Shown here in pieces: positions 42,770 through 55,675 of a stretch of 64,000 bases of DNA (positions are counted from its first letter, which is position 1; the number at the start of each line of letters is the position of its first letter). Source of the stretch: Nitrospirales bacterium. Its GTDB lineage: Bacteria > Nitrospirota > Nitrospiria > Nitrospirales > UBA8639. The DNA is taken from assembly GCA_031315865.1 (NCBI GenBank), contig JALDRJ010000002.1, positions 1,896,001 to 1,960,000 on the forward strand, given 5' to 3'. The notes beneath the pieces were generated by a model. The model had not been told where the DNA came from. It was given only the letters and a program-made list of their open reading frames with translations, and did no database searches. The position numbers and the translations under genes were made by a program.

Positions 42770-43519
42770 ATGGACTGGTGGAATGCGAAGCCTGAGTATT
42801 TACTTCAACAACGTTGCCTATGTGTCGAGTCCTTTACGGCTTTTCGTCGCCTCTTGGTCTGTGTGAGCATTGTTTGCCCTCTGCTTTTAATTCCGCATGA
42901 TGTATTCGGAATGTCTCTAGAACGAGAACGTGTCGAAGATATGCCTATGAAGGTTATCTCTCACGCTCATCGACTGGTGAAAGCAGGGTACCGCAACAAT
43001 GTTCAATCCGGATATCACCACGCGTTACTTGATGTCTATCTGGATAAAGACCGTCCTTTCGTGAGGGAAGAAATAGGAAAAGCCTTCGAAGAAAGTGCGA
43101 GGCTGATGCGACGAATCGACCCGACCGGATCTCTGTATATCGAAATCTATTGTGATCAACGGGGAGCAGGTGCCTATAGTTTAGCGCTGGGGCACCGGAG
43201 ATCGTTGCAACTTCAAGCCTATGCGCACGATCTTGGTATGCCTCGGTCGCAAATTCGTGTTGTCAACTTTGGAAATGAAAACCCGCGATGCCGGGATGCC
43301 TCAACCAGCTGTTGGGAAGAAAATATTCGAATTCAATCTACGTTCCGGTATCTGGCGATCGTCGAGCCCAAATTTGGTTGCATCGGACGGTTACGCATTC
43401 GGACCAATGACAGCCAACTGAGGGACCGGCCTGCCGGGCCATTTCTTCAGAGGCTTCGTCTTGCGCCTGTCGCCTCGAAACGATCGTCCGTCGTCCCTCC
43501 TTCGTCCCTGCGTCAATAG
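42770..43519 (+). CDS. Exported protein with degenerate OmpA/Pal-like peptidoglycan-binding domain
   Basis: A 249-residue protein. The N-terminus contains a signal-like stretch (RRLLVCVSIVCPLLLIPHDV, about residues 26-45), though the exact start is uncertain. The central segment SLYIEIYCDQRGAGAYSLAL then GHRRSLQLQAYAHDLG aligns with the Pal/OmpA motif '[20 protein letters not shown]', and ends with ENIRIQ in place of NRR. So the fold is likely but the peptidoglycan-binding Arg pair is partly lost. It lies at the edge of the surface/secretion locus. Confidence 0.7.
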   Translation: MDWWNAKPEYLLQQRCLCVESFTAFRRLLVCVSIVCPLLLIPHDVFGMSLERERVEDMPMKVISHAHRLVKAGYRNNVQSGYHHALLDVYLDKDRPFVREEIGKAFEESARLMRRIDPTGSLYIEIYCDQRGAGAYSLALGHRRSLQLQAYAHDLGMPRSQIRVVNFGNENPRCRDASTSCWEENIRIQSTFRYLAIVEPKFGCIGRLRIRTNDSQLRDRPAGPFLQRLRLAPVASKRSSVVPPSSLRQ

Positions 43520-43559
43520 ATCACCTCCCCACTCGCCTCTCTTCAGGACTGCCGCAGAT

Positions 43560-45341
43560 CTACAATAACGTCAAGACCACCTGCACATGGATTCCGTGAT
43601 CTTGCAGATTTTGTTGAGGCTCGTGTTTGAGATGATTCAATTGTTGTCCCCAGTAAATACTGGCTTGCACCTGTTGCAGTAACGGATGGGCCTGTTGATG
43701 GAAGGAGAAGCGCAGTCCCGCCCCGATGCTGGCAAGGGTCTGTGGCGGTTGGGTATTGCCTTTCGCATCCCACGATCGTCCCACATCGATGAAGGGCGCA
43801 AATTGAACGGTGTCTAGCCCCAGAATCGATGGAAGGACGGGTATGCGAGATTCGATCGTCCATAAGAACGCATTGTCTCGAACCAGCTGATTCTCACGGT
43901 ATCCCCTGACGGTGTAGCGGCCACCGAGGGCGTATTGCTCCAGGGGAAACAGGCGATCGTTTGCCAATTGTAGATCCATGCGTGTAATCACTTGAATTCG
44001 GTAAGGATCGAACCGGTGGGCAGCTTGAGCTTGACCGAGCCAGGTAAAGAATTGTCCGTCTGGAATCGAGGATGAGGAGTGAATGGTCGCGCCAAGGACA
44101 TCAAGTCCGAGACTGAATCGGGACCGTGCGGATAAGACTTGATTGGGACGGCGATCGACCCATTCCTGCGCAAAGCGCAAGACTGAAAAAATGGCCTTTC
44201 CCTGGGCCGTCGTGCCCGGAGTGAACGAAAATGGGATGCCGAGCAGAAAGTTTTTGTTTTCAAGGCGTTCTCCGATGAGCGTGATTGCAAACTCTTGCGT
44301 TGGGCTTCGATAGATCGGCTGTCGGATGGAAAGCGTGAAAATTTCGGTTTTACTCTTGATGTCTAAGGGCTTGAATGGCGATTCGACGACCGAAAAGTCA
44401 TTCTTGCGATATTGAAAAATAAATGTCGTATCCCATGGCGTGAAGGGAATGGCATAGCTCCCGTCAATCAGTGGATCGACGCCTTCTGATATTCCCCAGG
44501 TGACACTGATGGAATCGCCTAATCCTAAAGGGTTTAAATTCGCGAGGGTAAAAAGACCGCGTTCTGCGCCGACGGTCGGAGATTGGTAGTTATTAAATTC
44601 AGCCCATGCACGCCACGGGTTGGTCTCCTGGACACGAACATTCAGAACCCCCAAGCCTGGTTTGAGTCCAGGTTGAAGCTCTGAATTAATTCGGGCAATG
44701 CGCTGATCCTGTATAAAGAGTTGGAGTCGGTCGCGAAGTTGATTCAAGTTGACCGGTGGTCCGGCACTCAAATTAAGGCGGCTCGAAAAATACGACGGCC
44801 GAAACCACTCGGTACCTTCAATGTGTATGTCCGAGAGTTTCCCTTCGATGACCTGAAAGGTAATCACACCGTTTGCCACTCGTTGATCTGGCAAAATTGC
44901 TCCGGAGGTAATATATCCTTTCTGGACATATTGCAGCGTGATGGCGCGCCGGAGTTCCTCGAGTTGCTCGGTCGTCAGTTCTTGGTTGAGATAGGGTTTG
45001 ACAACCTCCGTTAGTTCCTGAGGCGTCAAGACGGTTGTGCCTACAATGCGGACTTCCTTGACGAACACTTTGAGAGGTGGGGACCCTTCTGGATCTTCTG
45101 GAATAGGTGTTACAGGAGGCAGGATGTTGGGAATGTGATCAGGAGGAGAAGAGGGAACTTCGTATTGCGTGATGGGTGGAGGGGAGCCATAGAGGCCGGT
45201 TGGATCATCGGTTGGAGGAAGTTGCGACCTGGAAGCGTCATCCCCGAATGTATGATGTGGGAATATCCCTCCAAATAGAATGACACAGCACCCTAAAATC
45301 AGAAGAAATTTGTATGTTTTGAGCCGAATGCACTCTATCAT
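43560..45341 (-). CDS. TpsB-type outer-membrane transporter (ShlB/FhaC family)
   Basis: About 593 residues from the ATG of MIECIRLKTYKF; a TTG 54 bp upstream is possible. A signal peptide is followed by a proline-rich linker, one or two POTRA domains (VFVKEVRIVGTTVLTPQELT; SDIHIEGTEWFRPSYF) and a C-terminal beta-barrel ending GIHVQVVLTLL. The surface motif ALGGRYTVRGYREN is a hallmark VRGY/F loop. These proteins export large adhesins or haemolysins across the outer membrane. A large surface-protein candidate lies 2.5 kb away, beyond the TPR/barrel gene. Confidence 0.88.
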   Translation of the reverse strand: MIECIRLKTYKFLLILGCCVILFGGIFPHHTFGDDASRSQLPPTDDPTGLYGSPPPITQYEVPSSPPDHIPNILPPVTPIPEDPEGSPPLKVFVKEVRIVGTTVLTPQELTEVVKPYLNQELTTEQLEELRRAITLQYVQKGYITSGAILPDQRVANGVITFQVIEGKLSDIHIEGTEWFRPSYFSSRLNLSAGPPVNLNQLRDRLQLFIQDQRIARINSELQPGLKPGLGVLNVRVQETNPWRAWAEFNNYQSPTVGAERGLFTLANLNPLGLGDSISVTWGISEGVDPLIDGSYAIPFTPWDTTFIFQYRKNDFSVVESPFKPLDIKSKTEIFTLSIRQPIYRSPTQEFAITLIGERLENKNFLLGIPFSFTPGTTAQGKAIFSVLRFAQEWVDRRPNQVLSARSRFSLGLDVLGATIHSSSSIPDGQFFTWLGQAQAAHRFDPYRIQVITRMDLQLANDRLFPLEQYALGGRYTVRGYRENQLVRDNAFLWTIESRIPVLPSILGLDTVQFAPFIDVGRSWDAKGNTQPPQTLASIGAGLRFSFHQQAHPLLQQVQASIYWGQQLNHLKHEPQQNLQDHGIHVQVVLTLL

Positions 45342-45759
45342 AAGAATGCTTTTCGCCTTTCCTTGTATCTTGTCTCCTGAGCGTTGCTCCCTCAACGAAA
45401 GAGTAGAGGGAAAAGATAGAAGTATGAATGGAATGTTGAACGCGTGCCCTCCATGAATGGTTTCGCGTCCTTAATGAGAAAGCCCCTACCATAATCAAAT
45501 TAAAGTAAACAGTCCAATTTTCTCGTTCTCGAAGTGTGGATCAGGCATTCAATCGTAAGACCCGCGCGATATATCGAGGAGGCCAAGATCATGCAGGGAG
45601 TGTGTTTTTATCAGAAAGAGCGAGAGGGGAAAGCATGAGAAAGACAAGCGCGAAATGTGTCGGGAAAAAATGGCGACGAGGGTTCCTTGATGCGGCCGTG
45701 TTGATATCGCGCAGAATATACGAATGTGGTTGCGGGAACGAGGTTAACGATCCATACGT
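45342..45759. other. Intergenic region upstream of the TpsB-type gene
   Basis: About 418 bp. A 42-residue open frame (45635-45763, MRKTSAKCVGKKWRR...) has a GAGGGGAAAGC ribosome-like site but no recognisable domain and overlaps the end of the neighbouring gene. I do not call it. The tpsB promoter should be here; no strong terminator seen. Confidence 0.35.
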
Positions 45760-47448
45760 CTAATACGTCCAGTTCGCGATGACGGTAAAGGCATTTTTGG
45801 TATAGTCGTAGATTGGAACTCGCGACTGATTCCGAATTCTTTGATATTGAAAAGCAAGAGAAATGTTGTGGGGCAACGGTTTGATCACTTGGACGAGGTG
45901 GGTCTGTTGTGTGTCATACCGAGACCTCAGCACGCCGTGGCGGTTCGTGAAAAGGGTCTGGGCATTCTTGTAGTTCCGCCAATGGACATCGTAGTCATAG
46001 CGGATCGCAATGCCTCCCCACGGCAATGTCGCTTGTCCTCCCGTGAGTAATCGGTCTCCCGTATACGAGAACGCACTACCGTCCGTGCTCTCATTATCGT
46101 ATTGATAGCCGATACGGAGAATCATTCGATCATCGGCGAACCGAACTGCATGAACCACACCGATCATATTGTTGAACGCATCCCGGCTTTCTGTCGCGAA
46201 TCGCACATCTACATTTGACGTTTCTCGGAAAAACGTCTTGACTTGAAAACGATATTGGGCCGTGGTGAGGCTTCCTACTTGGCCGACGAACGGGAGTTCA
46301 AAGATGGGTCCGACGAGGGTGGCCGTAACGGTCGGGGTATGGCGAGCCAAAAATGCCTTGGAATCAAGGAACAGGTAATCGTAGGTGTATTGAACGCTGA
46401 GTTGGTACGGAAGGTCAGAGTCGGCCAAGGTGCCACGATAAAATCCCGCCGTGCCGATGGTGTGGTCTTGGATATTGAAGTCATCAAGGCTGTTAAAATT
46501 GAGCGTTTGAAAGAAGGAATACGTGGCGGTGGCTTCCCATGGTCCTTTTTTCAGGAACGCATAGTCGCCCAGAATCGACACTAAGATGCCGGGCGCGGAG
46601 GTTTGCCGACGTCGTAGGCTGCTAATGGTTGTGTTTTGATCCACGATCCCGCCGACGTTCTGGTTGGGGATGAATCCCGTCTTGTCAGGATTAATCGCCA
46701 CGTTGTCGTCGTAATAGACTCCAAGACTAAGGCGGGCGGTGAACCGTTTGTCGGCCAGTGAGGCTTGTTTGCCAGCCGCAAGCGCATCGCGTAGTTGAAT
46801 GGCGCCTTGTGTCAACGGAGACACGGCTCCTGTTCTTAACGACTCGTCGAGTTCGACGATTGCCTGTTCGGGAAGTCCAAGGACCCCCTTCGTCATGCCG
46901 CTGTAGAAATGCGTGAGCTGACGAATATTCGGGTTCGAGGATTTGGCGGTATCAAAAGCCGTGAGAGCGTCCTTGTAGTCCTTCTCGCGATACCGTAAAA
47001 ATCCGACGCAGAATCCCAGGCCATCCATTTGCGGGTCTTTGTCATACGCCTCAAACAGCAGCGGCTCCGCTTGATCGTAGTCATGCAGCGCGAAGTAGGC
47101 AAAGCCCAGTTGCGTCCGAATGTACATGTCATCGGGTTTGAGCTGACGGGCCGCTTGTAAGTGTTGTTTGGCGATGGCCGGTTGATTGAGGGCGAGGTTC
47201 GTCAATCCAAGGTAATAGAGGACTCTGGCATTCTGAGGGTCACGCTCATGAGCCTGTGTGAGCAGGGAAAGAGCTTCGTCGTACCGTTTCTCATCATACG
47301 CGATCGTGGCTTGAGCGAGTAAGACTTCCGCCTCTCCTTGCTGTGCGAGTACGGGTTGGAGACAGGGGAGACTCAACCCCAGGACGAGAAGAAAGAAGAC
47401 ACCTATTCGTAAGGAAGCGTGACACGTGTGCCCTTGAATACGTTGCAT
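45760..47448 (-). CDS. TPR-repeat protein with predicted C-terminal outer-membrane beta-barrel
   Basis: About 562 residues. The ATG of MQRIQGHTCH follows GGGAGGA; an upstream TTG is less likely. A signal peptide ends near VLAQQ. About five TPR units follow (AYDEKRYDEALSLLTQAHER, YYLGLTNLALNQPAIAKQHL, YFALHDYDQAEPLLFEAYDK). From about residue 240 alternating aromatic/polar strands (RFTARLSLGVYYDDN, LSVQYTYDYLFLDS) suggest a barrel of about 320 residues ending in an aromatic (VIANWTY). The layout of TPR plus barrel resembles Slam-type (DUF560) surface export proteins, but I cannot confirm that family. It lies between the TpsB-type and FecR/polyproline genes. Confidence 0.8.
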   Translation of the reverse strand: MQRIQGHTCHASLRIGVFFLLVLGLSLPCLQPVLAQQGEAEVLLAQATIAYDEKRYDEALSLLTQAHERDPQNARVLYYLGLTNLALNQPAIAKQHLQAARQLKPDDMYIRTQLGFAYFALHDYDQAEPLLFEAYDKDPQMDGLGFCVGFLRYREKDYKDALTAFDTAKSSNPNIRQLTHFYSGMTKGVLGLPEQAIVELDESLRTGAVSPLTQGAIQLRDALAAGKQASLADKRFTARLSLGVYYDDNVAINPDKTGFIPNQNVGGIVDQNTTISSLRRRQTSAPGILVSILGDYAFLKKGPWEATATYSFFQTLNFNSLDDFNIQDHTIGTAGFYRGTLADSDLPYQLSVQYTYDYLFLDSKAFLARHTPTVTATLVGPIFELPFVGQVGSLTTAQYRFQVKTFFRETSNVDVRFATESRDAFNNMIGVVHAVRFADDRMILRIGYQYDNESTDGSAFSYTGDRLLTGGQATLPWGGIAIRYDYDVHWRNYKNAQTLFTNRHGVLRSRYDTQQTHLVQVIKPLPHNISLAFQYQRIRNQSRVPIYDYTKNAFTVIANWTY

Positions 47449-47872
47449 AGAGAACGTTCCTCCCAATCTGAATGTGGGATAACAATGAAACTGTACGCCG
47501 GCTTTTACGTAAGCCTTCCTGGTTTGTCAAGGGAAAATCCCGCATTCCTCGTCTTCCCGAATGCCGTTACCTTCAATACGTTGAGTGTGTGCTCGCGAAG
47601 AATGCCGTTGGAAACAGCGCCTCCAACACGGTGCGCGGAGAATTTGCGGTCTCGTTCGATGGGGATCGGCCTGTTCGAGATGTCTTGCCTTGATATTTAG
47701 GAGAGTTATTCTTTTCTTGACAAATTTTTACGAGCGCAGAATCGGTCATGAGTGAAGGAAACGTTGATCGACGAAAAAAAATATTGAGAATCTCTGCTTG
47801 GTAAGGTATCTTACTGAAAAACCATGACAGCATGAGTGCATTCTAGAGAGAGGCAAAGGAGGGCCACTTCTT
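47449..47872. other. Divergent intergenic region before the FecR/polyproline gene
   Basis: About 424 bp separating the leftward TPR/barrel gene from the rightward FecR/polyproline gene. It contains TTGACA at about 47717 without a convincing -10 and a good ribosome site (AAAGGAGGG) at the right edge. Open frames here have no ribosome site or domain and look random. Confidence 0.4.
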
Positions 47873-51238
<3,366 letters not shown>

Positions 51239-51519
51239 CGACGGAGTTTTGTCGTCTTTCCGGAACTTGTTGAGGTGTGCTGCGCCGGGAGAATGGTCAT
51301 GTCATGATTTCTGAGAAAGAAATTCTCGCCGATTCAGAAAATTTCTCCGACGGTCTCGAATACGATGAAAATTATTGGTAGTGTTGGAATGAATGCGGAA
51401 ACATCGTGACGGAAGATTTTGGGAGAAGAAGATCAGTCGCATCAATCTCCTAATGCCTGTCGGCGGTAAGTATTCGGTAGAGGGTCATGAAGTGCGTGTA
51501 CCTTAGGAGGAGAAGCATT

Positions 51520-52014
51520 TTGCATTTTCAAGTACAAGTAAAGATGAGTGTGCTTCTGATTGTCCTGCTTCTGGGAAGTGGAGCATTTGTGCACGCGGAA
51601 GAGGGGGGGGGGCGGGAGCGGATCGTCGAGCATCTGGAATTCCTGGGCTATCAATGTGAGCCCTTTCATCAGGGAGTGAAAGTCACGCATCCTTCGAAGA
51701 TCGGGTTTCTTCTCGTGCCGCTAAAGGATGGCATCATGGTCCAAGCCGCGTTTGCCGGCATCGAATCTCAGAGTCAATCCTCATCGGTCTCCTCAACCGA
51801 CGATGATCCATCACGACTTTCCATTATCAATTCCTTGAATCAGCGCGCATCGGTTTCCCGTTTTTTCTGGGCTGAGACCGGGGAGCTCGTTATACGTGCA
51901 TCTGTCCTGGGGGCTTATGATAAACGTCGCTTTTCGACGTTTATGCAAGCTTGGGAGAAAGATGGTCAGACCTTGGGCCAGAGCTATCAACACCTCCGTC
52001 CTTATCTCAAGTAA
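51520..52014 (+). CDS. Exported YbjN-domain-like protein
   Basis: About 164 residues. A TTG start at 51520 is chosen, since AGGAGGAG lies directly upstream; ATG 51487 and ATG 51544 are alternatives. The signal peptide is VKMSVLLIVLLLGSGAFVHA. The mature part (VEHLEFLGYQCEPF ... SVSRFFWAETGELVIRASVL ... YDKRRFSTFMQAWEKD) resembles the YbjN/sensory-transduction-regulator fold, which in other species is cytoplasmic. Function unknown. Confidence 0.72.
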   Translation: MHFQVQVKMSVLLIVLLLGSGAFVHAEEGGGRERIVEHLEFLGYQCEPFHQGVKVTHPSKIGFLLVPLKDGIMVQAAFAGIESQSQSSSVSSTDDDPSRLSIINSLNQRASVSRFFWAETGELVIRASVLGAYDKRRFSTFMQAWEKDGQTLGQSYQHLRPYLK

Positions 52015-52258
52015 CCGTCTCGCCATCATCTGCTTAATCGAACAATCCAACTCAGATACACGGAATTCTCTTTCAAGAGGGCTTCGCGTGTTGTGTTGTT
52101 GGTGTTTGACTGTCATAGCGGGCTGCTCAGAAATTAATGGGAAGGCTTCTTCGTTCAAGGCTTTGAAGTCATGATTATGGTTATTAAGAAGTTCGGCCAG
52201 AAAACCGAGAAGATGGGTAGTCATCCTCGTTTTTCTAGGAGTGTTCCCGCATCGGACC

Positions 52259-52654
52259 ATGTCGTTCTGCCAATTATTCGGCTACATGCCTATTCAAACT
52301 TTTCCTGTTTACTCCCCCATTTCTCGATTTTCTGCATTTCTGGTGGGCCTGCTGCTGATGGTTGGATTCGTAGGGTGCGCGGCGAATCCACAGTATCGAG
52401 AAGAACATGAAATACAAGATTTACGCGTGGTGTTTGTCGATCAGCAAACCTTGCACGAAGAGTGGAAAACCCGCACAGGTCGCGATGGCGTTGAAATCAT
52501 GCCCTTTCATGGAACCAACATGCCGGCGGTCAAAACCCTCAAAGGATTTTTTGACTTTGCGTCGAATACCCTTTACTGCCCCAAATGGAATTTTTCGGTC
52601 TGCGGTCATGAACTGCATCATGCGGTCTTGGGTCAATTCCATGCCCTAGACTAA
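52259..52654 (+). CDS. Putative lipoprotein with HExxH-like zinc motif
   Basis: About 131 residues. The signal peptide ends in lipobox FVGC (SAFLVGLLLMVGFVGCAANP). The mature part carries CGHELHHAVLGQFH near the C-terminus: HELHH fits the zinc-metalloprotease pattern, with Cys and a further His nearby. It is very small for a peptidase, and I do not recognise the family. The start is uncertain (GTG 52241 or ATG 52259); neither ribosome site is strong. It follows the YbjN-like gene on the same strand. Confidence 0.6.
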   Translation: MSFCQLFGYMPIQTFPVYSPISRFSAFLVGLLLMVGFVGCAANPQYREEHEIQDLRVVFVDQQTLHEEWKTRTGRDGVEIMPFHGTNMPAVKTLKGFFDFASNTLYCPKWNFSVCGHELHHAVLGQFHALD

Positions 52655-52865
52655 TCCTCGTATCTGTTATAGCCGTTTCAGTGATACCAAAACGATCCAG
52701 CGCTCTCTTGTACGCCTTAGCTCTTCAAGACGTGAGAGAAACATCCAGGTGTGGCAGGACATCCGAGCGAGTATCACCAATCGACATCTCAACCTAATCT
52801 TCCCACCTTCGATCTTGAGAGATCGTCTGTTTGAGGTCCGGCATAGAAAATGTCTTCCGCACGGA

Positions 52866-54449
52866 TTATTTTGAAAGTCGTACAAGATTGGAATTGACGA
52901 CTGAGAGGATGAGCGAAAAGCTGGCGAAGTGCGAGTCGGTCAGTGGCTGTTGGCTTACGCCCTTGTCGGCGATGATGACGCCAATGGGATTGGAGGGTGA
53001 GAAAAGAGATCCGATGAAAAAGGGGGCGTGACCCCAGCGAGCGATAAATTCTGAGTTTGCTTGGCTGAATTCCGCGTCTGTTTCAAGCGAGTCAATTTTC
53101 TCGGGGCAATAGCGGTGAAGCGCCCGAGTGAGGAAATGAGTTTCCTTCAGGGAACATTTAAACAAAGGGAGCATGGCTTGAACATGTTCTCCGTGACCGA
53201 TGCGCCCCTCGAGTGTTGACGATGATGGGGTGACGAGCGTGAGGACAACCCGTTCGAACCCACATGCGGTTCCTAAAATTTGAGCGGCCATGTTCAGTAA
53301 GACATTGGGATCCCTCACCTGCATGGCTTTTAACGTAAATTCATTGATGACTGTTCCTGTCGGTACTTGGGGGGGCTTGTCAACGGCGAGTTCGTCTTGT
53401 TGAGGTGGTGGCGCGGATAGAGTTTCAGGAGAAGTCTGGACAGCGGTTTTGTGCACCAGGGGCGAAAGCGCGTCGCTGATGCTTTTCATGAGTCGTTGGC
53501 CGGTGGCGGATGGTGTTTCTACATCGGGATCATGACGTGGAACAAAAAACAACGTGTCGATCTTGACCATTTCGGAAAATTGACATGCTTTCGTAAAGGC
53601 TTTGATCACAATTTTTTCCAGGGCGTCGTACTTGAGCCCGAACGCTCCCGGCATCTTTTCCAGTAACTGTTTGTACCGAGCTGCCCGTCCAGGAGAAGGC
53701 TGGCATAGGAGGCATTGACTGAGTTCATTGGCAGCAAAGACGACGCTCTCAAGTTTTTTCTGCTGCGAGTCATGACGACAATTCCCCAGCACTAATTTTT
53801 TGCCCACTAACATCGTGAGGTTGTCTGGCAGTCGCCAATTTTTGGCTACGGCGGATGCTAAATCATGTAAGGAACGCCCAAGAAGCTCTACTTCAATTTT
53901 ATTGATGCTAGGCAAATTCTCCGCTCTGGCGTTTTCGAGTTTTTCGAAGACCTCCGGGTGACAAAAGGCTAAAACCAAGTCTCCGAGCGTGTAGAGCATG
54001 GCATTCGTGAAGAGAATACCTTCATCAGGAATCTCAAGCGTTTTTCCCAGTTCCACTGCGGCTGTGGCTGCGACGAGTGAGCGGGCGAGTAATCGCTTCA
54101 GGCATTCAGAGCTCGCTCCATATTCTTGTGCATGTTCCACGAGTTGGGAGGCTACGACTAAGGAGCGAATGACGTCAAATCCGATAATCGTGACCGCATG
54201 CGTGGGGGTTTTGACCGGAGAAATTGTGTGGTAGGTTGGACTATTCGCGATTTTAATAATGTTGGCTAGCAGAGCTTGGTCATGCATAATAACTTTGCCA
54301 ACGTCGCTTGCGCTCGAGTGTTGATCAGACGTCAAGTTCAGGACTTGCAGGCAACTTTGCTGGAGGATGGGCAACGTTCTGGGAGGTTCTTTCGTTAACC
54401 GGTGAAAGAGCGTTCCCTGTACTGGGGTTTTGATTGTGTTGACGCTCAT
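52866..54449 (-). CDS. HDOD domain protein with C-terminal GAF-like region
   Basis: A 527-residue cytoplasmic protein. The N-terminus (about 15-260) matches the HDOD domain (RTLPILQQSCLQVLNL, VIMHDQALLANIIKIANSPT, AVTIIGFDVIRSLVVASQLV). The C-terminal 200 residues (VLTLVTPSSSTLEGRIGHGE ... GSLFSPSNPIGVIIADKG) look GAF-like. HDOD proteins act in signalling linked to motility, stress and cyclic nucleotides. It is monocistronic on the minus strand. Confidence 0.85.
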   Translation of the reverse strand: MSVNTIKTPVQGTLFHRLTKEPPRTLPILQQSCLQVLNLTSDQHSSASDVGKVIMHDQALLANIIKIANSPTYHTISPVKTPTHAVTIIGFDVIRSLVVASQLVEHAQEYGASSECLKRLLARSLVAATAAVELGKTLEIPDEGILFTNAMLYTLGDLVLAFCHPEVFEKLENARAENLPSINKIEVELLGRSLHDLASAVAKNWRLPDNLTMLVGKKLVLGNCRHDSQQKKLESVVFAANELSQCLLCQPSPGRAARYKQLLEKMPGAFGLKYDALEKIVIKAFTKACQFSEMVKIDTLFFVPRHDPDVETPSATGQRLMKSISDALSPLVHKTAVQTSPETLSAPPPQQDELAVDKPPQVPTGTVINEFTLKAMQVRDPNVLLNMAAQILGTACGFERVVLTLVTPSSSTLEGRIGHGEHVQAMLPLFKCSLKETHFLTRALHRYCPEKIDSLETDAEFSQANSEFIARWGHAPFFIGSLFSPSNPIGVIIADKGVSQQPLTDSHFASFSLILSVVNSNLVRLSK

Positions 54450-54673
54450 CGTGATCCTGTACGACGTAGAATGTTCATCATGCGTTGCCGAGATGGGTTC
54501 CTACACACCTTGGTTTGGCGTGATATTAATTTTCGGTCAATATGACCGATACATTAAGGGAATTCTTATGGGTATGTTAGAATAAGGAACCCCTCAACGG
54601 CGTCGTTGTTTGTCATAAGACGAACGTTCCTGGTCGATAAGCCATTTTCGAGCCAGCTAGGGAGGGAGAACTC

Positions 54674-55558
54674 ATGCGTAACCGGATTGCCTGTTCAGCG
54701 CAAACTCTCACACAACTTCAGCCTGAAATGATTCGGTCCGTGGTTGGCGGTCAAGTGTTCCGACTGGGGAATCAATACTTCTCCGAGAGCCGGGTACAAA
54801 TTCTCGAACATAGCGCGGCAATGGTATCAGCCGAAGTCAGTGGAACGTTTGGGGTGTATACTCAGACGATTAAACTTCGGTCTGGTGTCTTGTCCACCAA
54901 GTGTTCATGTCCTTCCAATGAAAAACCGTTCTGTCGGCATTGCGTCGCAGTCCTACTTCAGCATTATGAAGATATGGCGGATGAAAATGAAAATGATGTT
55001 GATGTCGAGGCCGATTCTGAATCGGTCAACCCGCCGCCTCGACATGATTCGACCGTTGTCCATTCCTCATCAAATGATTTTAATTTTCGTGATGTGACGA
55101 TTTTTGTGGACTGGCTCTCGACGAGTGTTCAGGTGTTAGGCCAATCGGGACCATTGCCTCCTTTACCTTCGTTGCCCGCGGGTCCTGTTCGAGAGTGGAG
55201 TGAGGCGATTGTTTCACTACATCAAAGGATCGTGAAGAGCGTGGCGATGCAGCAGGAAACCCATACGGAGTTGAAGACGGCACAGGAGCAAATCGTGAGG
55301 TTAACGCAAGATCTCGAATCTGCCAGAAGTGAAGTGAAGGCAACTCAAGCGATTTCTAAAGAGCTAGAATCCGAGATAAAAAAATATCAAGATTCTTTGG
55401 CCGTCTTTGCCCAAGTCGGTCAGGAACGTGATGTGTTGGCAAAGCAGCTTCAAGACATCCGTGGGGAAGTTCGCAGGCGGGGAACTGAACTGGCGGGTTT
55501 ATCCAAATCTCTTGACGCGCTCTCAAATGGCCTTCCGGAACAACATCACTCTCGTTGA
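54674..55558 (+). CDS. SWIM zinc-finger protein with C-terminal coiled coil
   Basis: A 294-residue soluble protein. The SWIM motif is visible as STKCSCPSNEKPFCRHC at about residues 74-90 (C-x-C-x8-C-x-H pattern). VVGGQVFRLGNQYFSESRVQ before it is typical of bacterial SWIM proteins. A charged coiled coil spans about 180-290 (HTELKTAQEQIVRLTQDLES). SWIM proteins bind nucleic acid or partners in recombination; no helicase partner is next to it. The start follows GGGAGGGAGAACTC. Confidence 0.88.
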   Translation: MRNRIACSAQTLTQLQPEMIRSVVGGQVFRLGNQYFSESRVQILEHSAAMVSAEVSGTFGVYTQTIKLRSGVLSTKCSCPSNEKPFCRHCVAVLLQHYEDMADENENDVDVEADSESVNPPPRHDSTVVHSSSNDFNFRDVTIFVDWLSTSVQVLGQSGPLPPLPSLPAGPVREWSEAIVSLHQRIVKSVAMQQETHTELKTAQEQIVRLTQDLESARSEVKATQAISKELESEIKKYQDSLAVFAQVGQERDVLAKQLQDIRGEVRRRGTELAGLSKSLDALSNGLPEQHHSR

Positions 55559-55675
55559 GTGATCGTTTCCCCTCTCTTCCCAATTCAGAATACCTGTGTC
55601 GTCCACCGGGCTTTCTCTATCTTCCGAGGCCAATGCGGTGCGAAAATGATATCGGATTAAATCCGTGAGCGTTTG

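Noticed and set aside
45635-45763. 42-residue plus-strand frame with a GAGGGGAAAGC ribosome-like site
   Set aside because: No recognisable domain, and it ends inside the neighbouring gene; likely chance.
52088-52174. GTG-started 28-residue frame with a lipobox-like IAGC
   Set aside because: It has a plausible AGAGGG site but no positively charged signal start and a very short mature part; support is too thin.
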